Positions 36,778 to 48,520 of a DNA stretch of 64,000 nt are shown here, piece by piece. The position numbers were made by a program, and so were the translations under genes. The DNA is taken from positions 3,600,001 through 3,664,000 of the forward strand of contig JAQFVV010000031.1 of assembly GCA_028023455.1 (NCBI GenBank), written 5' to 3'. Each line of letters begins with the position of its first letter. Within the stretch, counting starts at the first letter, position 1. This stretch comes from Epiperipatus broadwayi. Taxonomy: Eukaryota > Onychophora > Udeonychophora > Euonychophora > Peripatidae. Under the pieces are notes generated by a model. That model did no database searches. It saw only the letters and a program-made list of their open reading frames with translations, and had not been told where the DNA came from.

Positions 36778-38213
36778 TTATCATCATCATCATCATCATC
36801 AACCATTATCAATCCACTACAAGATGAAGAGTCTCTCCAAGTTCAGTCCATCTTTTCTGATCTTTAGCTTCTCTTCTCCACATCACCCCTGCTCACTTAC
36901 TTATTTCATCCATCTATCTCACATGTGATCTCTTTCTGGGTCTTCTACAATCTCTTATAATCCACTTTAAAATTTCAATTGTCCTTTTATTATTATCTCT
37001 TCTAGCAATGTGTTCTAATTTTTTCAGTGAGGTCAGTAACACCTGTTTGTTGTCTTACCCATATATTGTGTTTTCAATATCTTTTTGTTAATCCCAATAT
37101 TCATCTCTCCATACCTCTTTGAGTGGTCTAAAGTCTTTGTATTGCTCTTCTATTAAGTGTCCAAGTTTCAGATCAGAAGTAAGAACTGGTAAAATACATT
37201 TATTAAAAACCTTCCTTTTCAAACACATAGGCATATTTCCTTTTAGTATCAAGTTATTTCTACTAAAAGCACTCCAACCAAGTTTAATTCTATGATTAAT
37301 TTCATCCATTATGTTTCTATCTGTATTAATCAATAATATGACCAAGGGATTTGTAACTGTTAACTTCTTCTAAGTCATCAAAATCAATCTTTATTTTCAT
37401 ATTTTGAGAAAATCCATTAAACATCACTTTAGTCTTTTTAACATTTATCTTTTTTAACATTTATCTTTAGTTCTACTTTCCTATTTTCATCTGATAACTC
37501 CTGCAACATTTCCTTATTTGCAAAAACTACATCATCTGCAAAATCTAAATGACTTAAATAATCTCCATTTATTTTCACTCCTTTAGTTTCCCATTTTAAT
37601 TCACAAAATACTTCTTGCAGCACTGTTGTAAAAAGTTTTGGAAAAATGGAGTCACCCTGTTTTACACCCTTCTCAATGTTGACTTTCCCAGTATCATTAT
37701 GTAATATAATTGTTGCTGTTGCATTTTTATAAATACACTTTAAAATATGATAATATCCTGGATCTATAGCCTTGATAATCCAATACTTTAATCACTGAAG
37801 AAATGTTTATAAAATCAAAAGCCTTTTCATAATCTACAAATCCAATACATAATGGCAACTCATATTCATTTGACCTTTCTATAACTTCTCTCAATACCTG
37901 GATATGACCTACTGTATTAAAACCACTTAAATCCAGCTTGTTCTCTTGGTTGGTGGAAATTCAATGTTCTCTATAGATGAGTTGTAATTATCTTGGTGAA
38001 AAGTTTGTATATAACTGATAAACGGCTGATAGGTCTATAATTTCTAACATCTTCTTTATTACCTTTTTTAAATATTAATATTAATACTGCATTATTCCAA
38101 TCATCTGGTACATCTTTATCAGTTAGACATTTGGTATATAACTTTGCTAAAAAAAATTATATTTCTTTACCTGCTTTTTTTAATCATGGAATTATAATTG
38201 ATATATTACAGCT
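36778..38213 (-). mobile_element. 5'-truncated RTE-like LINE inside the 3' LTR
   Basis: Minus orientation. The element ends in a (GAT/ATG)n trinucleotide tail (plus strand catcatcatcatcatcatc at about 36781-36799), as RTE-type elements often do. It is flanked by acagc on both sides (36773-36777 area and about 38206-38210). The 5' LTR at 46507-46530 reads straight through (cacagctattctatcc), giving a clean empty site. So the LINE inserted after the LTR element did. Confidence 0.85.
36900..38190 (-). pseudogene. RTE-like reverse transcriptase remnant
   Basis: The minus-strand frames hold RT motifs in order. NYRPISRLSVIYKLFTKIIT lies at about 38045-37985. QPREQAGF-like lies near 37950. CIGFVDYEKAFDFI lies at about 37855-37810, with a catalytic Asp. 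YLSHLDFADDVVFANK follows at about 37562-37515 (FADD at 37542-37531), then the post-RT block INHRIKLGWSAFSRN at about 37305-37260. CLKRKVFNKCILPVLTSDLK follows. The last two blocks are characteristic of RTE-type ORF2. The N-terminal endonuclease is missing through 5' truncation. Frameshifts break it, including a small duplication of ttttaacatttatctt at 37436-37467. Confidence 0.85.
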
Positions 38214-38637
38214 ACTATATCCTTTTGAAAATAACAAAAGACAATGAAAATGAACTGGGTTTGTTTTTTATATTGGGCTCAGTTTCCTGTGCTTAGTATA
38301 CTAGCATTTTTATTTCCTCTTCCATTGCTGTATCTGTCTATTGTTGTGCATATTACATTGATTGTCAGTAAAAATATAATTACATAATATAATTCTAATT
38401 TCACCTTCCACCTTTGGGTACCTAGGGACTGTCTTAACATTAGGTCATCACTATATTTACTGAGTCTAAGTCTTGTATTGTGACATAAAATACATTGACA
38501 TTTAGTTCATTATTGGTACACATATATATTTGTATAATTTTTATCAATGGGTTTTTTGTTATCTTTTTAATAGTTAAGGGAAGTTAATATACTATGACAT
38601 TTACTTAATAGAGTATTTAATAAAATAAAACATTTGT

Positions 38638-38640
<3 letters not shown>

Positions 38641-38694
<54 letters not shown>
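38641..38694. repeat. (AT)27 microsatellite in the 3' LTR
   Basis: Uninterrupted AT dinucleotide run. The same place in the 5' LTR is a 38-bp palindrome (46927-46964). Confidence 0.95.
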
Positions 38695-38696
<2 letters not shown>

Positions 38697-38826
38697 GTAT
38701 GTTTACTCTATAAAATGATAATGCATGCTCACCCACCTATTAGCTAATCTTAAATTTCAAATGAGTTTAATTTGGTGGTATGAGTAAACAAAGGCTGAAG
38801 TAATCAGATTGTAAGCTATCCTTACA

Positions 38827-40076
38827 ACTCCACTATCCTTACAAAGTTAAAATTTTAAGCTGATTAAAATTTTAACACTTAAGTAGTGTATACATTTAAG
38901 TGTATACATTTTGTTTAGTGTTGGATTGAAGGGTTATAAAGCATATTTATTTCATCTCTTGACCTTTCTTCAGCTGTATATATGTTCTAGCATGAATTTC
39001 TACTCTATTGCAACATTAATGTAAAGTGGGCTTCATATATGGGTCTTGTTTTATTTATGATGATTATATGGTTCAAGCCCAACTGCTAATGTTTCTATTG
39101 CAGATGGCACATAGTATAATTTGTTAGACTTCATCCTGATCCCTTTTGAGATTTACTGGATATTTTTGAAGGTCTAAAGAACACATTGGAGGGTCCATCA
39201 TTCTATATGAATCAATTCCTAATCTCAGTTGGCTCTGAAGTATCCCAGCAATTGCTTTTGCACTTACCTAGGTATACTCTTGTCATAAACTCTTGACCCT
39301 ATTATCTATTTTTTTGATACCACCATTTTCCCCTGGTCTCATCTAAAATTCATGCCTATCTTTTAACTTGTATGTAATCTGTGTGTATTAGTTAGGTGGT
39401 CACTCTGATTAACCAAAATAAGACTTTAAACTGTGGGAATTTTATGTACCCTTAATTTCACCTTCCATGGGACCTGTTTATTCTAGAATAGAGAATGGTC
39501 CTTTGTGTAGGTAATAAAATTTTTGACACATTTTGCAGTGGTTTATTTGGGTGGGTCTCTTGATAAAGACTTTATCTCATATTTTAATATTGTGTGCATT
39601 CCTCTTTTTGTTTTTGTTTCTTTATCAGCCTTATCTATTAGTTGTTTATACACTTTTAAGATGTTACTTTCCATGTCACTTTGGGATTGCTTAACCATAG
39701 GTTGGTTCTTGGTTGTTTTCATGTCACTCTTGGTTTTGGTTGGTCTATATCTTATATTTGGAGAAAACATGACAAGATGTGGTTTAATAAAACACATAGG
39801 CATATCCATATATACCTTACTTGCTTTTGAACATCTCTTCTTTGTGTTAGTGGTGTTACTGGTTATTCTTCCTTTTTTAAAAAAATTATTTGGGTTTGTC
39901 CAGTTGACAAGTTCCAAGTCAACATCCTTGATGTCCAATCTTAATATATGCTTCTTGAGCACCAGCATTTCATATGGTTGATGAATGTGAAGGGGCCTTC
40001 ATAGGTATTGTATAACTTATGGAACCAGAAACCTTTTTGTTTACTGTTTTCTGGTGTTATTCACTACCATGATCCA
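38827..40076 (-). pseudogene. 3' part of LTR-element interior: possible integrase C-terminal end
   Basis: Minus-strand frames upstream of the 3' LTR read YNTYEGPFTFI near 40010-39980, resembling the Y-x-GPF block near the end of Gypsy-type integrases. A basic tail follows (39968-39543, starting MLVLKKHILRLDIKDVDLEL) with Lys/Thr-rich sequence. The plus-strand frame over the same bases (39523-39981) is hydrophobic and is the shadow. Function as an integrase tail is an inference from one short motif and position. No RT or protease was found in this element. Confidence 0.35.
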
Positions 40077-40099
40077 AAAATTTCCTTTATCTATCATGT

Positions 40100-41176
40100 T
40101 CTGCAAAATTGCTGGCATTAACATTCGTGGCATCAACTCAATTGAGAGTTCTAGCTATTAAAAACTGGCTCTCACTCTGCTCCCGTCATATACTTCTTAT
40201 GGGTGAAACTAAATATCACCATAAGACTGATCATAAAATATTATCCCTTCTCTCAGCTCTCGGATTTACTAGATTTTCCATAGGCCATTCTGCTTCAGGT
40301 GGAGTCGGTATTCTTCTCAGCAAGTCAACACCACCAAACAGTTTTAGCATTCTATTCCTAGATGCCAATATTATTGTCATAGAAATAGACTATTGGGGTT
40401 ATCCGATAATCATAGCTTATATATATACAGCCAAAGACACCTCTCAATATCTAAAAATAATCCATATCCTAAATGCCATCAATGCTAACAGAGCCTCCCC
40501 TACTATTCTTCTGGGAGACTTTAACACCACATACAACGACTTCAACAAGAGATTTTTGCATCTAATAAATCGCAGATTAATGTGTGGAGAGGGTTTCTTC
40601 CCTCCTGAAGCCTACTCTTTCTATACTAAAACTAAAAAGTCCCTGATTGATTTGGTTTTCTACACCCCAGACCTCCATTTCAACCTTGATGCAGCCTTGG
40701 CCCCTGTGTCTTTCTCTGATCATATGGCTCTAATCTTACAACTTACACCTATTGATGGACCTGGTAAAACCATGCGCATGATCACCCAATCAAATATGAC
40801 CGAAGCGATAGTATCTGAGGCATACATCCTTTTCCAGAAAATAAACATCCTTTCCCTTCCTGCTGAGGAGGGTTGGTTTTCCTTCATTGGAATACTTCAG
40901 TCCATATTAAATCACCACACCAGGAAAATCAAAGGACCTAATGGCCTTCTATATGACCTAACAGACATTAATATACAACTTCAAGCATCACAGCAAAATT
41001 TCACAAATACAGAAAAAATTATCTTCCTTAAAAATCTCTACAAAATCAAGCAAAAGTCCCTTGCAGAATATATATCCATCAGAAGAGCCAAATGTTTCTT
41101 AGCACAACAACACTGCTGGATGAGAGACTACCTCAGATGGGCACTGGGATACAATAAAAAACAAATCACTCCCTGA
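40100..41176 (+). pseudogene. LINE ORF2, N-terminal part: APE endonuclease
   Basis: The reading frame begins KIAGINIRGINS just before a frameshift near 40140 and continues to a stop at 41174-41176. APE landmarks are in order. ILLMGETKYHH (about 40190-40222) holds the catalytic Glu. SGGVGILLS lies near 40294-40320. TILLGDFNTTYNDFN (about 40501-40545) holds Asp and Asn. LIDLVFYTPD follows near 40640. SFSDHMALIL (about 40706-40735) gives the final Asp-His. The domain nicks DNA to prime reverse transcription. The region after it (WMRDYLRWALG near 41117) leads to RT. The missing start Met in one frame and the stop at 41176 make this copy inactive as read. Confidence 0.88.
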
Positions 41177-42270
41177 TCCATTAATACTAATGGAACCAAT
41201 CTTATTGGCTTTCCAATGATGCAGCACATCAGCAAACAATTCTGCCAATTAATGCAAAAGATGGAGCTCCTCCTATAAACAGCTGGTTGGATGCTGGTGA
41301 TCCCGGTGAACATGGCATCATGGAAATCCAAATCAAAAAGAAGATAACATCTCTCCCTGATGGCGTTCATACTGGCCTTCATGGCATCCCAAATTTCCTT
41401 CTCAAACACCTCAGTCAATTCACTGTGCCAATTATTAAAAAAATGATTGATCACCTAGCCTCCAGCAACAGAAACATAACAGATTTTTACCCAGTGGCAC
41501 TCGTGCCTTTTATTAAAAAAGCAAAACCACTAAACGACATTAACAGTATCCGGCCAATTTCCATGATCCCATTGCTTATCAAGATAATTGAGTCAGTCAT
41601 TAAAGATCAAATCCAAACTCAAATTCTTAGCCATATCTCATCAAACCAATACAGAAAAAAGGGATCATCAACCTCGCATGCTATGTCCAATGTAACTGCA
41701 CTGTTCAATTACATCAGAGGACATCGTAAATCAAAACCTATTGCTGTCCAGCTGGATGTTGCGGCATTTGATTCAGTCCAGATAAACACCCTCCTGGATA
41801 TTCTGTTGGAATGCGACATTCCAGCCAGGATTGTACAGATGGTCAGCAATCTGCTCAACAACAGAGATTTTTCTCTCTTGATGGCAAGATCACACCAGGC
41901 TTCAAGCCATACAAGTCGATCCCTCAAGGATCCCCACTCAGTGCCCTTTTCTTCACAGCATACATCAACCCTCTTCTGATGGATATAGAAAAAAACCTCC
42001 CTGGAATTTTCCTTCCCTCTCTCAATAAAAACTTCAATGTATTTGCATATATAGATGACATCATGGTTGTGCTTCCCACCATTAAATACCTTCCCCATCT
42101 CATGAACATATTAAACAGAAATACAGTGAAACTTGACCTACAAATAAATTTTAACAAATCTTCCATCTGGAAGATAATGTCTGGTAAACAAATTAACTCT
42201 CCCTTTTCTGCAAAACCCCAAAGATACCTAGGTTTTCCAATCTACAAAACTCCAACTGCAATGGCATGAG
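41177..42270 (+). pseudogene. LINE ORF2, middle part: reverse transcriptase
   Basis: RT follows the APE domain across several frameshifts (near 41285, 41880-41900). Motifs include IRPISMIPLLIKIIESVIK (about 41548-41604), VQLDVAAFDSV (about 41746-41778, catalytic Asp), SIPQGSPLSALFF (about 41917-41955), FAYIDDIMVVLP with YIDD at 42048-42059, and LQINFNKSS then RYLGFPIY near 42225-42245. Unlike copy 1, the catalytic YxDD is intact. The enzyme would copy LINE RNA at the nicked target. Close in sequence to the RT remnants at 18.9-19.7 kb and, more distantly, 56.3-57.6 kb. Confidence 0.9.
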
Positions 42271-43274
42271 AGATTAAAGATGCAATCCTCCATTCAACTG
42301 AAGCCATCACCACTTCACTCTCTAGAGTATACCTTTCATTATATGGAAAGGTTGGCCTCCTCAACATGATCATAATGCCAAAAATCTCGTATTATCTTCC
42401 ATTCGTTAAAATGTCTAAACAGTTTCAAAATAAAATTAACCGATTATGCACCAAACTTCTCTGGAGAGGAAGGACAGTTGCTATTAGCTTGCAAGGTATC
42501 CAACGACCATGCAGGTTCAATGGACTGTCATTCCACTCAATACAAGCAATCATTTTACAGAAAACCCACAACACTCTACATAATCTGATCCTCTCCTGTG
42601 GATACTCTAACATTATTAAAAAAATTACACTGACAGATCGTCCTCCACCCTCTTCCAGTTCATGGATAGCATCCCTAATACAACACCTACAACTTTATAA
42701 CCCGATAATACCCTTTAACCTTAACCAAAAAATCACCTTATGGGAAGCATACAATATAATCAACTATAATCAACAACCCATTAAAACCAGCCTAAAAGTA
42801 ACCAACCAAAGACTCATTACACACTTCAAAAGATGGAGTCTGGAACCCAAATTCCTTGACTTCATCATTAATATAAATCTTAATGCGCTACCCACGAATT
42901 GGTTTCTTTATCACCGAAGAGGTTTTACCAGCATTGACCCTATATGTGGCCTGTGTGCTCGTGAAGATGAAACCATAGACCATATTATACACCAGTGCCC
43001 AAGACTTAAAACTCTGAAAGATATAATTATAATCAATTCCAACATAAGACCTGATATGATTTTCTCACTTGAAAATGCCATTCATAATGGATTTTTTTCA
43101 ATAATAAGGCTTTCTACCTTTGTCCTTTATTCCATATGGATAGTGAGATGCAAAAGCTCATGGAATTTCCCCCGCCACAAATCATACCATTGTTTTATCA
43201 AACGCTCAAAAAAATCAAGAAACATGACCAGCTCCTTGCCTCCAGTAAAGTCTATGCTGATACCTGGTCTTTAA
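42271..43274 (+). pseudogene. LINE ORF2, C-terminal part with zinc finger
   Basis: The frame from 42366 continues with KISYYLPFVKMS, LLWRGRTVAIS and FNGLSFHSIQ, all shared with copies 1 and 3. It then has a C2HC finger, CGLCAREDETIDHIIHQCP, at about 42946-43002, and a conserved FVLYSIWIVRCK block near 43118-43153. The finger presumably binds nucleic acid during integration, as in related LINEs. The stop at 43272 precedes an AT-rich 3' UTR. Confidence 0.85.
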
Positions 43275-43592
43275 TTGCTCTTTCCTTTTCCTGATTACCA
43301 ATTCCCACCTACCCAGCATTATAGAATAGTCAATTATAAAAGAAAATATTCATGTTTATATTAAAAATGCTAATACCATTAAACAAGTTCTTAGAATCTC
43401 TTCACTATACCTAACCACATAAGAGTATAACATTGTGCTCTCATAACATAATCTAGCCAGATGACAAATAGAACATTATATAATCATATTATTGTACAAT
43501 TTATTCATTTATTTATCCTTTATTAGTATGTAATTACTATTTATTGTTAATAAAATTTTTATTGAAATGAAAATTTTCTTTATTTGTATCAT

Positions 43593-44689
43593 CTTCCACA
43601 TGGTTTTCTATACTTTTCATCATCCCCTTAGTTATGGAGTCATTTTAAATTCCATAATATATTTAAGATGATCCAAGTCTATTGACTTCATTTGTGCCTT
43701 CAAAATTGGATTTTCTATTGTGACAACCTTCTTTTTGGGTAACCATTACAAATAGTAATGCTCTAATCTAATGATTGTCATTCAGTTCATCAACATCATG
43801 TCTGGGAAACATTTTAACTTTGTTTTGATGGTAAATATGAATATGCTGGGATGCTTTCCAATATTTCCCATGTATGATTCATCCCTTCTCTCATATGTCC
43901 CATGTCATCTATCAGGCCAATCATGTTATTGTTCAGGCTGTCCATTTTACTGTTCATATCATTTATGAATATCTGGAGCATTTTTAAGGTCACCTCTCTT
44001 CCATATCATGTACTATTACAATTTTCAGATACTTGAGTTATCCTATTTATCCCATTATTGAGTACTCCTTTAGTTTGAGGTAACACATGAACTGTGACAT
44101 GTGATTGTAGAGGGTGATCAGCCTCATTCATAGACCCCTCAGGTACTTGGATCTGTGAATACCCTTCTGCACTACTAATAAAATCACTTTCTACTTTATT
44201 ATCACTACTATCTTGTGGTTTCTTGGAACATTTCATATTTCTACTTAATAAATCAATGCTTTCCACTACTAGTTATCATTAAATTTTTTCTTAAATATTT
44301 AAATACAAAGTTATTTTTCTTCATAAATACAAATTAATACTTGCCATGGAATCTTATGCTATTCCTTTCAATTCAGCACTTATATTTGACTTCTTCCTGT
44401 ATTTTTTTGTGTAAGTATTACTTCTAATGCCTAGTTTTTAGCCTGCCCATTTAGTCACCTAACTCACCTATTTTATTTAGTTTATTAGTAAATTATTTAT
44501 TTATGGTTTCAGTTTATCATCTTATTCCCATCAATCAATTCACATTCTATGTTTCACATGAGGTTCCCTTTCTTGGCTAGTTCTATCAATTATCTGCTAC
44601 CCAGATAAATTCATCAGGACAAACATGTTCCAAAAAAGTATTTTTTTAACCAGTTCAATGGCTGGACCTCTTTAAAAACTTCCATTTCA
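43593..44689 (-). pseudogene. 5' part of LTR-element interior: possible gag
   Basis: Reading on the minus strand from the primer-binding end, an open frame at 44266-44006 starts MESIDLLSRNMKCSKK. Broken frames follow, including FINDMNSKMDSLNNNMIGL and MGHMREGMNHTWEILE near 43975-43850, which look like a coiled coil. Position just after the 5' LTR and coiled-coil content suggest gag. No CCHC knuckle is seen and the family cannot be named. Confidence 0.4.
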
Positions 44690-44714
44690 AGCACCTAAAG
44701 TTTGGATGCCAGAA
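44690..44714 (-). other. Candidate primer-binding site
   Basis: Immediately inside the 5' LTR end (CCATTACA on the minus strand) lies TTCTGGCATCCAAAC. A TGG-starting stretch within a few bases of the LTR is the expected layout for tRNA priming. The tRNA was not identified. Confidence 0.45.
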
Positions 44715-47106
44715 TGTAATGGTCCGAGAGTAGGGAAGATAGATCTCACTATAGTCAAATCTAGGGTCTTTGGTAGGATGCTGTAAATGATGTGATGAAG
44801 TACCTAACTAAAGATCAAATCCACCTCCAGTAGACTAGTTCTGGGTTTACACATTAAATTTAGATACAATTTAGACTAGTTCATCCATATCTCATTCCTT
44901 AATTCAAATTCTATTACATTTCAGTATTCAAACTCAGGAGAATTTTACCTTCAGCTCTTTTCAGGAATGAATTTACTCTAGATAGTGACTACTGCACCTC
45001 TATATAGGTTGCAATTAAGTGAAGGGTTCTTCCAACCATATCATTATATTATTTGATAAGTGTGTGTGAGAGTGCATGTATATCCAATTGTAAATTGATG
45101 AAATGAATAAATAATTTTGACAAACTAGACCATTTTAATGAAAATCAAATTAACATTTATTTGCTAACAAAATAACATTTCAAAATCCTTTTAACATGAA
45201 AATATATATATATGGGTGTGTGTGTCAAGTATGTATCTCAACTATATTAATGACAAAATGTTTATTATTCCAATCCTTGCCCATAGTAGACATACATGAC
45301 AAGGCATGAACTATTTACAAAGTAGATAAAATTAAGACAAAAAAATCATTAATTCATTAGTACAATGATATAAAGCTCACTAACTATTTTACAATATTAT
45401 ATGAATGTATGCACAATAACCTCATTATTCATTTCCAGCTGTAGAAGTTTCATCTTCTTTTTGGGACCCCCCAACTATGTACAAGTTTTCTATGGTTGAT
45501 AGAACAGAACATCCATGTAAAAAATTAGTCATTCATACTGAATAAACAAATATAAATGGTCATTAGTTAACAAAAAATAAATAAACAACATGAATTCTGT
45601 CATGTAATAGTTAGTGTACTTAATATGGAATAATCTCAAAAAAAAATCTTACCTCATCCCATATTAATAGCAATGATGATCAAATATCTAATCACTATGG
45701 AGGGAGAATTGACCTAAACTTTATTTAACAGAAAAAAAAATTGTCTAACTTAATACCCTCCCCCATACTTTGATGATTTCAATTACAATGGACTCTCCCA
45801 AGTTGTAGACATTCAGGTTTCCAAATGCAGAAGTGAAATAATAGAATTCTATAAACATGCATAAAAAAATTAATAATACATAATAAATTAAAACATTCTT
45901 CAAATCATCTTGATTAATGTCCATGAATTTGGAAAATAATGTCCTTCATTGGTATAGTTTATCTCTGTTTGGGTCATCCTTCTTCAGTAAGTCATGCATT
46001 ACTTAAGGGGACACTTTGGTGACACATTTGAAATGATGTTATTTCCATCTTCTGGTGTTGTTTTATTCTGGATACATCTAGACATTTAAGAAAGGGCATT
46101 TGATGTTTCCTTCGACATATATATAAGTGAATATTAAATCATTTCACTTCCTATGGTCAGGGACAATAGCAATCTGGTACTATGGTAATATTAAATTAGC
46201 AAAATACATTGTGCAGCAGTTCATAAAAAATTTAAATTTCCTTAATTCGCTATTTGGTATTTAATGGCTTATATAAGAAGAGAATTATTTCATCATTTAT
46301 ATATACAGATTTGCTGGTGGTGTTCTATTTCTTTATTTTATCTGTATTTCAAATAATAACACAGTTTTTCTATTTTAAAAGTCAATATAAAATCTGTTCA
46401 GTTATTTTTATCCAACCATACAGATCTATTTAAACTCTTTCCATTTAATGATTGGTTATAGCTTTTATAATTTTTCACTACATTCGATCTTGAGATGTTG
46501 GTGTTTCACAGCTATTCTATCCTTTAGAAAATAACAAAAGACAACAGAAATGAACTGGGTTTGTTTTTACACTGGGCGGTTTCCTGTGCTTAGTATACTA
46601 GCATTTTTATTTCCACTTCCATTACTGTATGTGTCTATTGTTGTGCATATTACATTGATTGTAAGTAAAAATATAATTACATAATAGAATTCTAATTTCA
46701 CCTTCTTTATTTGATTACCTAGTGACTGGCTTGAAATAAGGTCATCACTATGTTTACCGAGTCTAAGTCTTGTATCATGACATAAAATACATTAACATTT
46801 AGTTCATTATTGGTATACATATATATTTGTATGATTTCTTTCAATGGGTTTTTTTTTATCCTTTTATTAAATAAGGCAAGTTAATTTACTGTGACATTTA
46901 CTTCATATAGTATTTAATAAAATAAAACGTTTGTTGGGTATATATATATATACCCAACAAACGTATATATATCTGTGTATGTTTACACTATAAAATGATA
47001 ATGCATGCTCAACCACTTATTAGCTAATCTTAAGTTTTAAATGAATTTGATTTGGTGATGTGAGTCAAAGAGGCTGGACTCAATCTGATTGTAAGATATC
47101 CTTACA
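44715..47106 (-). repeat. 5' LTR, about 2.39 kb
   Basis: Partner of 34757-38826, without the RTE and foldback insertions, so it records their empty sites. It starts tgtaatggtccgag and ends gatatccttaca (plus strand). The LTRs look roughly 85 per cent alike by eye, which implies an old insertion. Confidence 0.85.
46927..46964. repeat. 38-bp perfect palindrome
   Basis: acgtttgttgggtatatata followed by its exact inverse, centred between 46945 and 46946. The corresponding place in the 3' LTR is a plain AT run preceded by catttgttgc, so the palindrome arose in this copy. Confidence 0.95.
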
Positions 47107-48340
47107 ATATAATCAATGATTACAATTTTAAAAATAAGTCTTGCTTTAGTTTTATGGTAATTTAAAAGAAAATCATTATTTTAGCACTCTAAACATATAT
47201 CACATCTCTGTTACAAAAACAATTTTTGATTTAATTAATAAGATATATCAAACACATCACTATACTGAAACAGCAACCAACTTTGTCCATTCCATATCCA
47301 TTTATTGTAAGCATAAGTAATCAATAGCTATCATTTGATACTGCTACCAAATCCAGTTTACTTTCTGGCTATAGACTTTTATTTATAAGAAGCATTAACT
47401 TTTATATATACACACCCAGGAGCCATCTTTATTTCTTTAATAGTAACCAAATTAATGATTTGTAGTTTAAAATAACTTAATACTTTAAAATCAAAATAAT
47501 TGGTTCTATAGCTATATAGGTCCGACCTTAACTATATTTTAAGGAAAGTCACTTACATGTTAATTATAAGCATGTTGATAATTTTTCAAAAAAAAAAAGG
47601 ATATATATCTAAGTAATAATCTAATTCATTATTCTATTCTAAATGCAATTAATGGAGCCCAGATCCAATCAAATCCCTAGGTCATCTCAGAAAAATAGAG
47701 TGAAAAAATGTATTATTAACATTAATGAATTAAGCATTATTAGCACAGGGCTATTACCATTAGTACTAAAGAGTGTTATTTATAAACTATATAATGGGTA
47801 CAAAGTGACACTCATTTTAATAGCAGTGAAACTATAATATTTTTATTTGCATTTAAATGTATTGTACTAGTTGGTATCATTTAAATGAAGAAATAAGAAA
47901 GGAGACATAACACATTAATTTATTTATTTTCCCATTAGTACATAAAAATTAAATTTATTTTCTGAGATAATAATAATTAAATCATAATGGGACTACTCAT
48001 AGTAAACCAACCTCACTATGAGAGTTTTAACTTTTTTCGCTTTCCTAACATTTTCTTATATATATTCATAACAGTATGAATTCATTTATCTGTGAGAATA
48101 TTAGCATATATGTATATATCAGTTATCTAGCTAAGTTGAGCATTAAAATCTTATATGAAGATATAAATACTATATTACTTTGAATATATGATATCCCTGA
48201 ATTTAAGAAGCAACAGGATTTAAACACACAAAATTGAAAAAAAAATTTAAATGATTTTTATTGAAAAATAAGAAACATTTTTATTTACTCAATTAGGAAC
48301 TAATATAAATACAATAAGCTCATCTAATTTATTGTAAATT
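47107..48340. other. AT-rich DNA, nothing recognised
   Basis: No element ends, tRNA-like promoters or coding motifs were seen. The frame at 47643-47837 has no recognised features. Confidence 0.5.
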
Positions 48341-48520
48341 TTCTTCAGTCACACTTTCACTTTCTACAACTTCACTTTCAGAACTTGAATTCTCATTTTC
48401 ATTATTCCACTAGGTACATCAAGCCATTTAAATCATTAGCTATGCAACATTTTAAGAAATATTTTTTTGATAATTTCTTTAGGTAAATCTTTCCAAGACT
48501 GTAAAACCTATTCAAAATTA
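48325..48520 (-). pseudogene. Possible pogo/Tigger-type transposase C-terminus
   Basis: Minus strand, with one frameshift. QSWKDLPKEIIKK (about 48501-48460) is followed by FLKCCIANDLNG (about 48460-48420) and an acidic serine-rich tail, NENENSSSESEVVESESV, ending at a stop near 48330. The pattern SW..L....I...F..C.I.N.L.G plus acidic tail is seen at the end of pogo/Tigger DDE transposases. The catalytic domain is not seen. An unrelated acidic-tailed protein is possible. Confidence 0.35.

Larger units (their letters stand above)
34757..38826 (-). repeat. 3' LTR, enlarged by nested insertions
   Basis: It aligns along its length with 44715-47106. Paired stretches include tctcactatagtca, ggtttacacattaaatttagatacaattta, taatagcaatgatgatcaaat, ttaaatttccttaattcgctatttggtattta and ggatagcttacaatct (minus). 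Two blocks are absent from the other LTR and are insertions: 35632-35818 and about 36778-38213. Confidence 0.85.
40077..43592 (+). mobile_element. Near-full-length APE-type LINE insertion (copy 2) with TSDs
   Basis: Imperfect TSDs of about 20 bp flank the body: aaaatttcctttatctatcat (40077-40097) and aaaattttctttatttgtatcat (43570-43592). The body of about 3.47 kb starts tgttctgcaaaattgctggc and ends taataaaatttttattgaaatg. It lies opposite in orientation to its LTR-element host. It is clearly richer in GC and has more complete frames than its surroundings, so it is the youngest large insertion in the window. Confidence 0.88.
34757..47106 (-). mobile_element. Nested LTR retrotransposon, about 12.35 kb with internal insertions
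   Basis: Long direct repeats at 34757-38826 and 44715-47106 both start TGTAATGG and end CCTTACA on the plus strand, so each LTR is bounded TGTAA...TTACA. The outer flanks are both ATAT (34753-34756 and 47107-47110), a plausible 4-bp TSD, weakened by the AT-rich site. The minus orientation follows from two signals. A TTCTGGCATCCAAAC stretch sits next to the 44715 end (primer-binding-site position). A purine-rich AAGGATAGTGGAG sits next to the 38826 end (polypurine-tract position). Removing nested insertions leaves about 2.4 kb of interior and LTRs of about 2.4 kb or slightly more, so it is LARD-like. Confidence 0.8.

Noticed and set aside
36653-36928. 91-residue frame with a His run
   Set aside because: The His run is the (CAT)n tail of the RTE-like LINE read in another frame.
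39523-39981. 152-residue hydrophobic plus-strand frame resembling a membrane protein
   Set aside because: It is antisense to a Lys/Thr-rich frame of the LTR element; the hydrophobicity follows from complementing Lys/Asn-rich codons.
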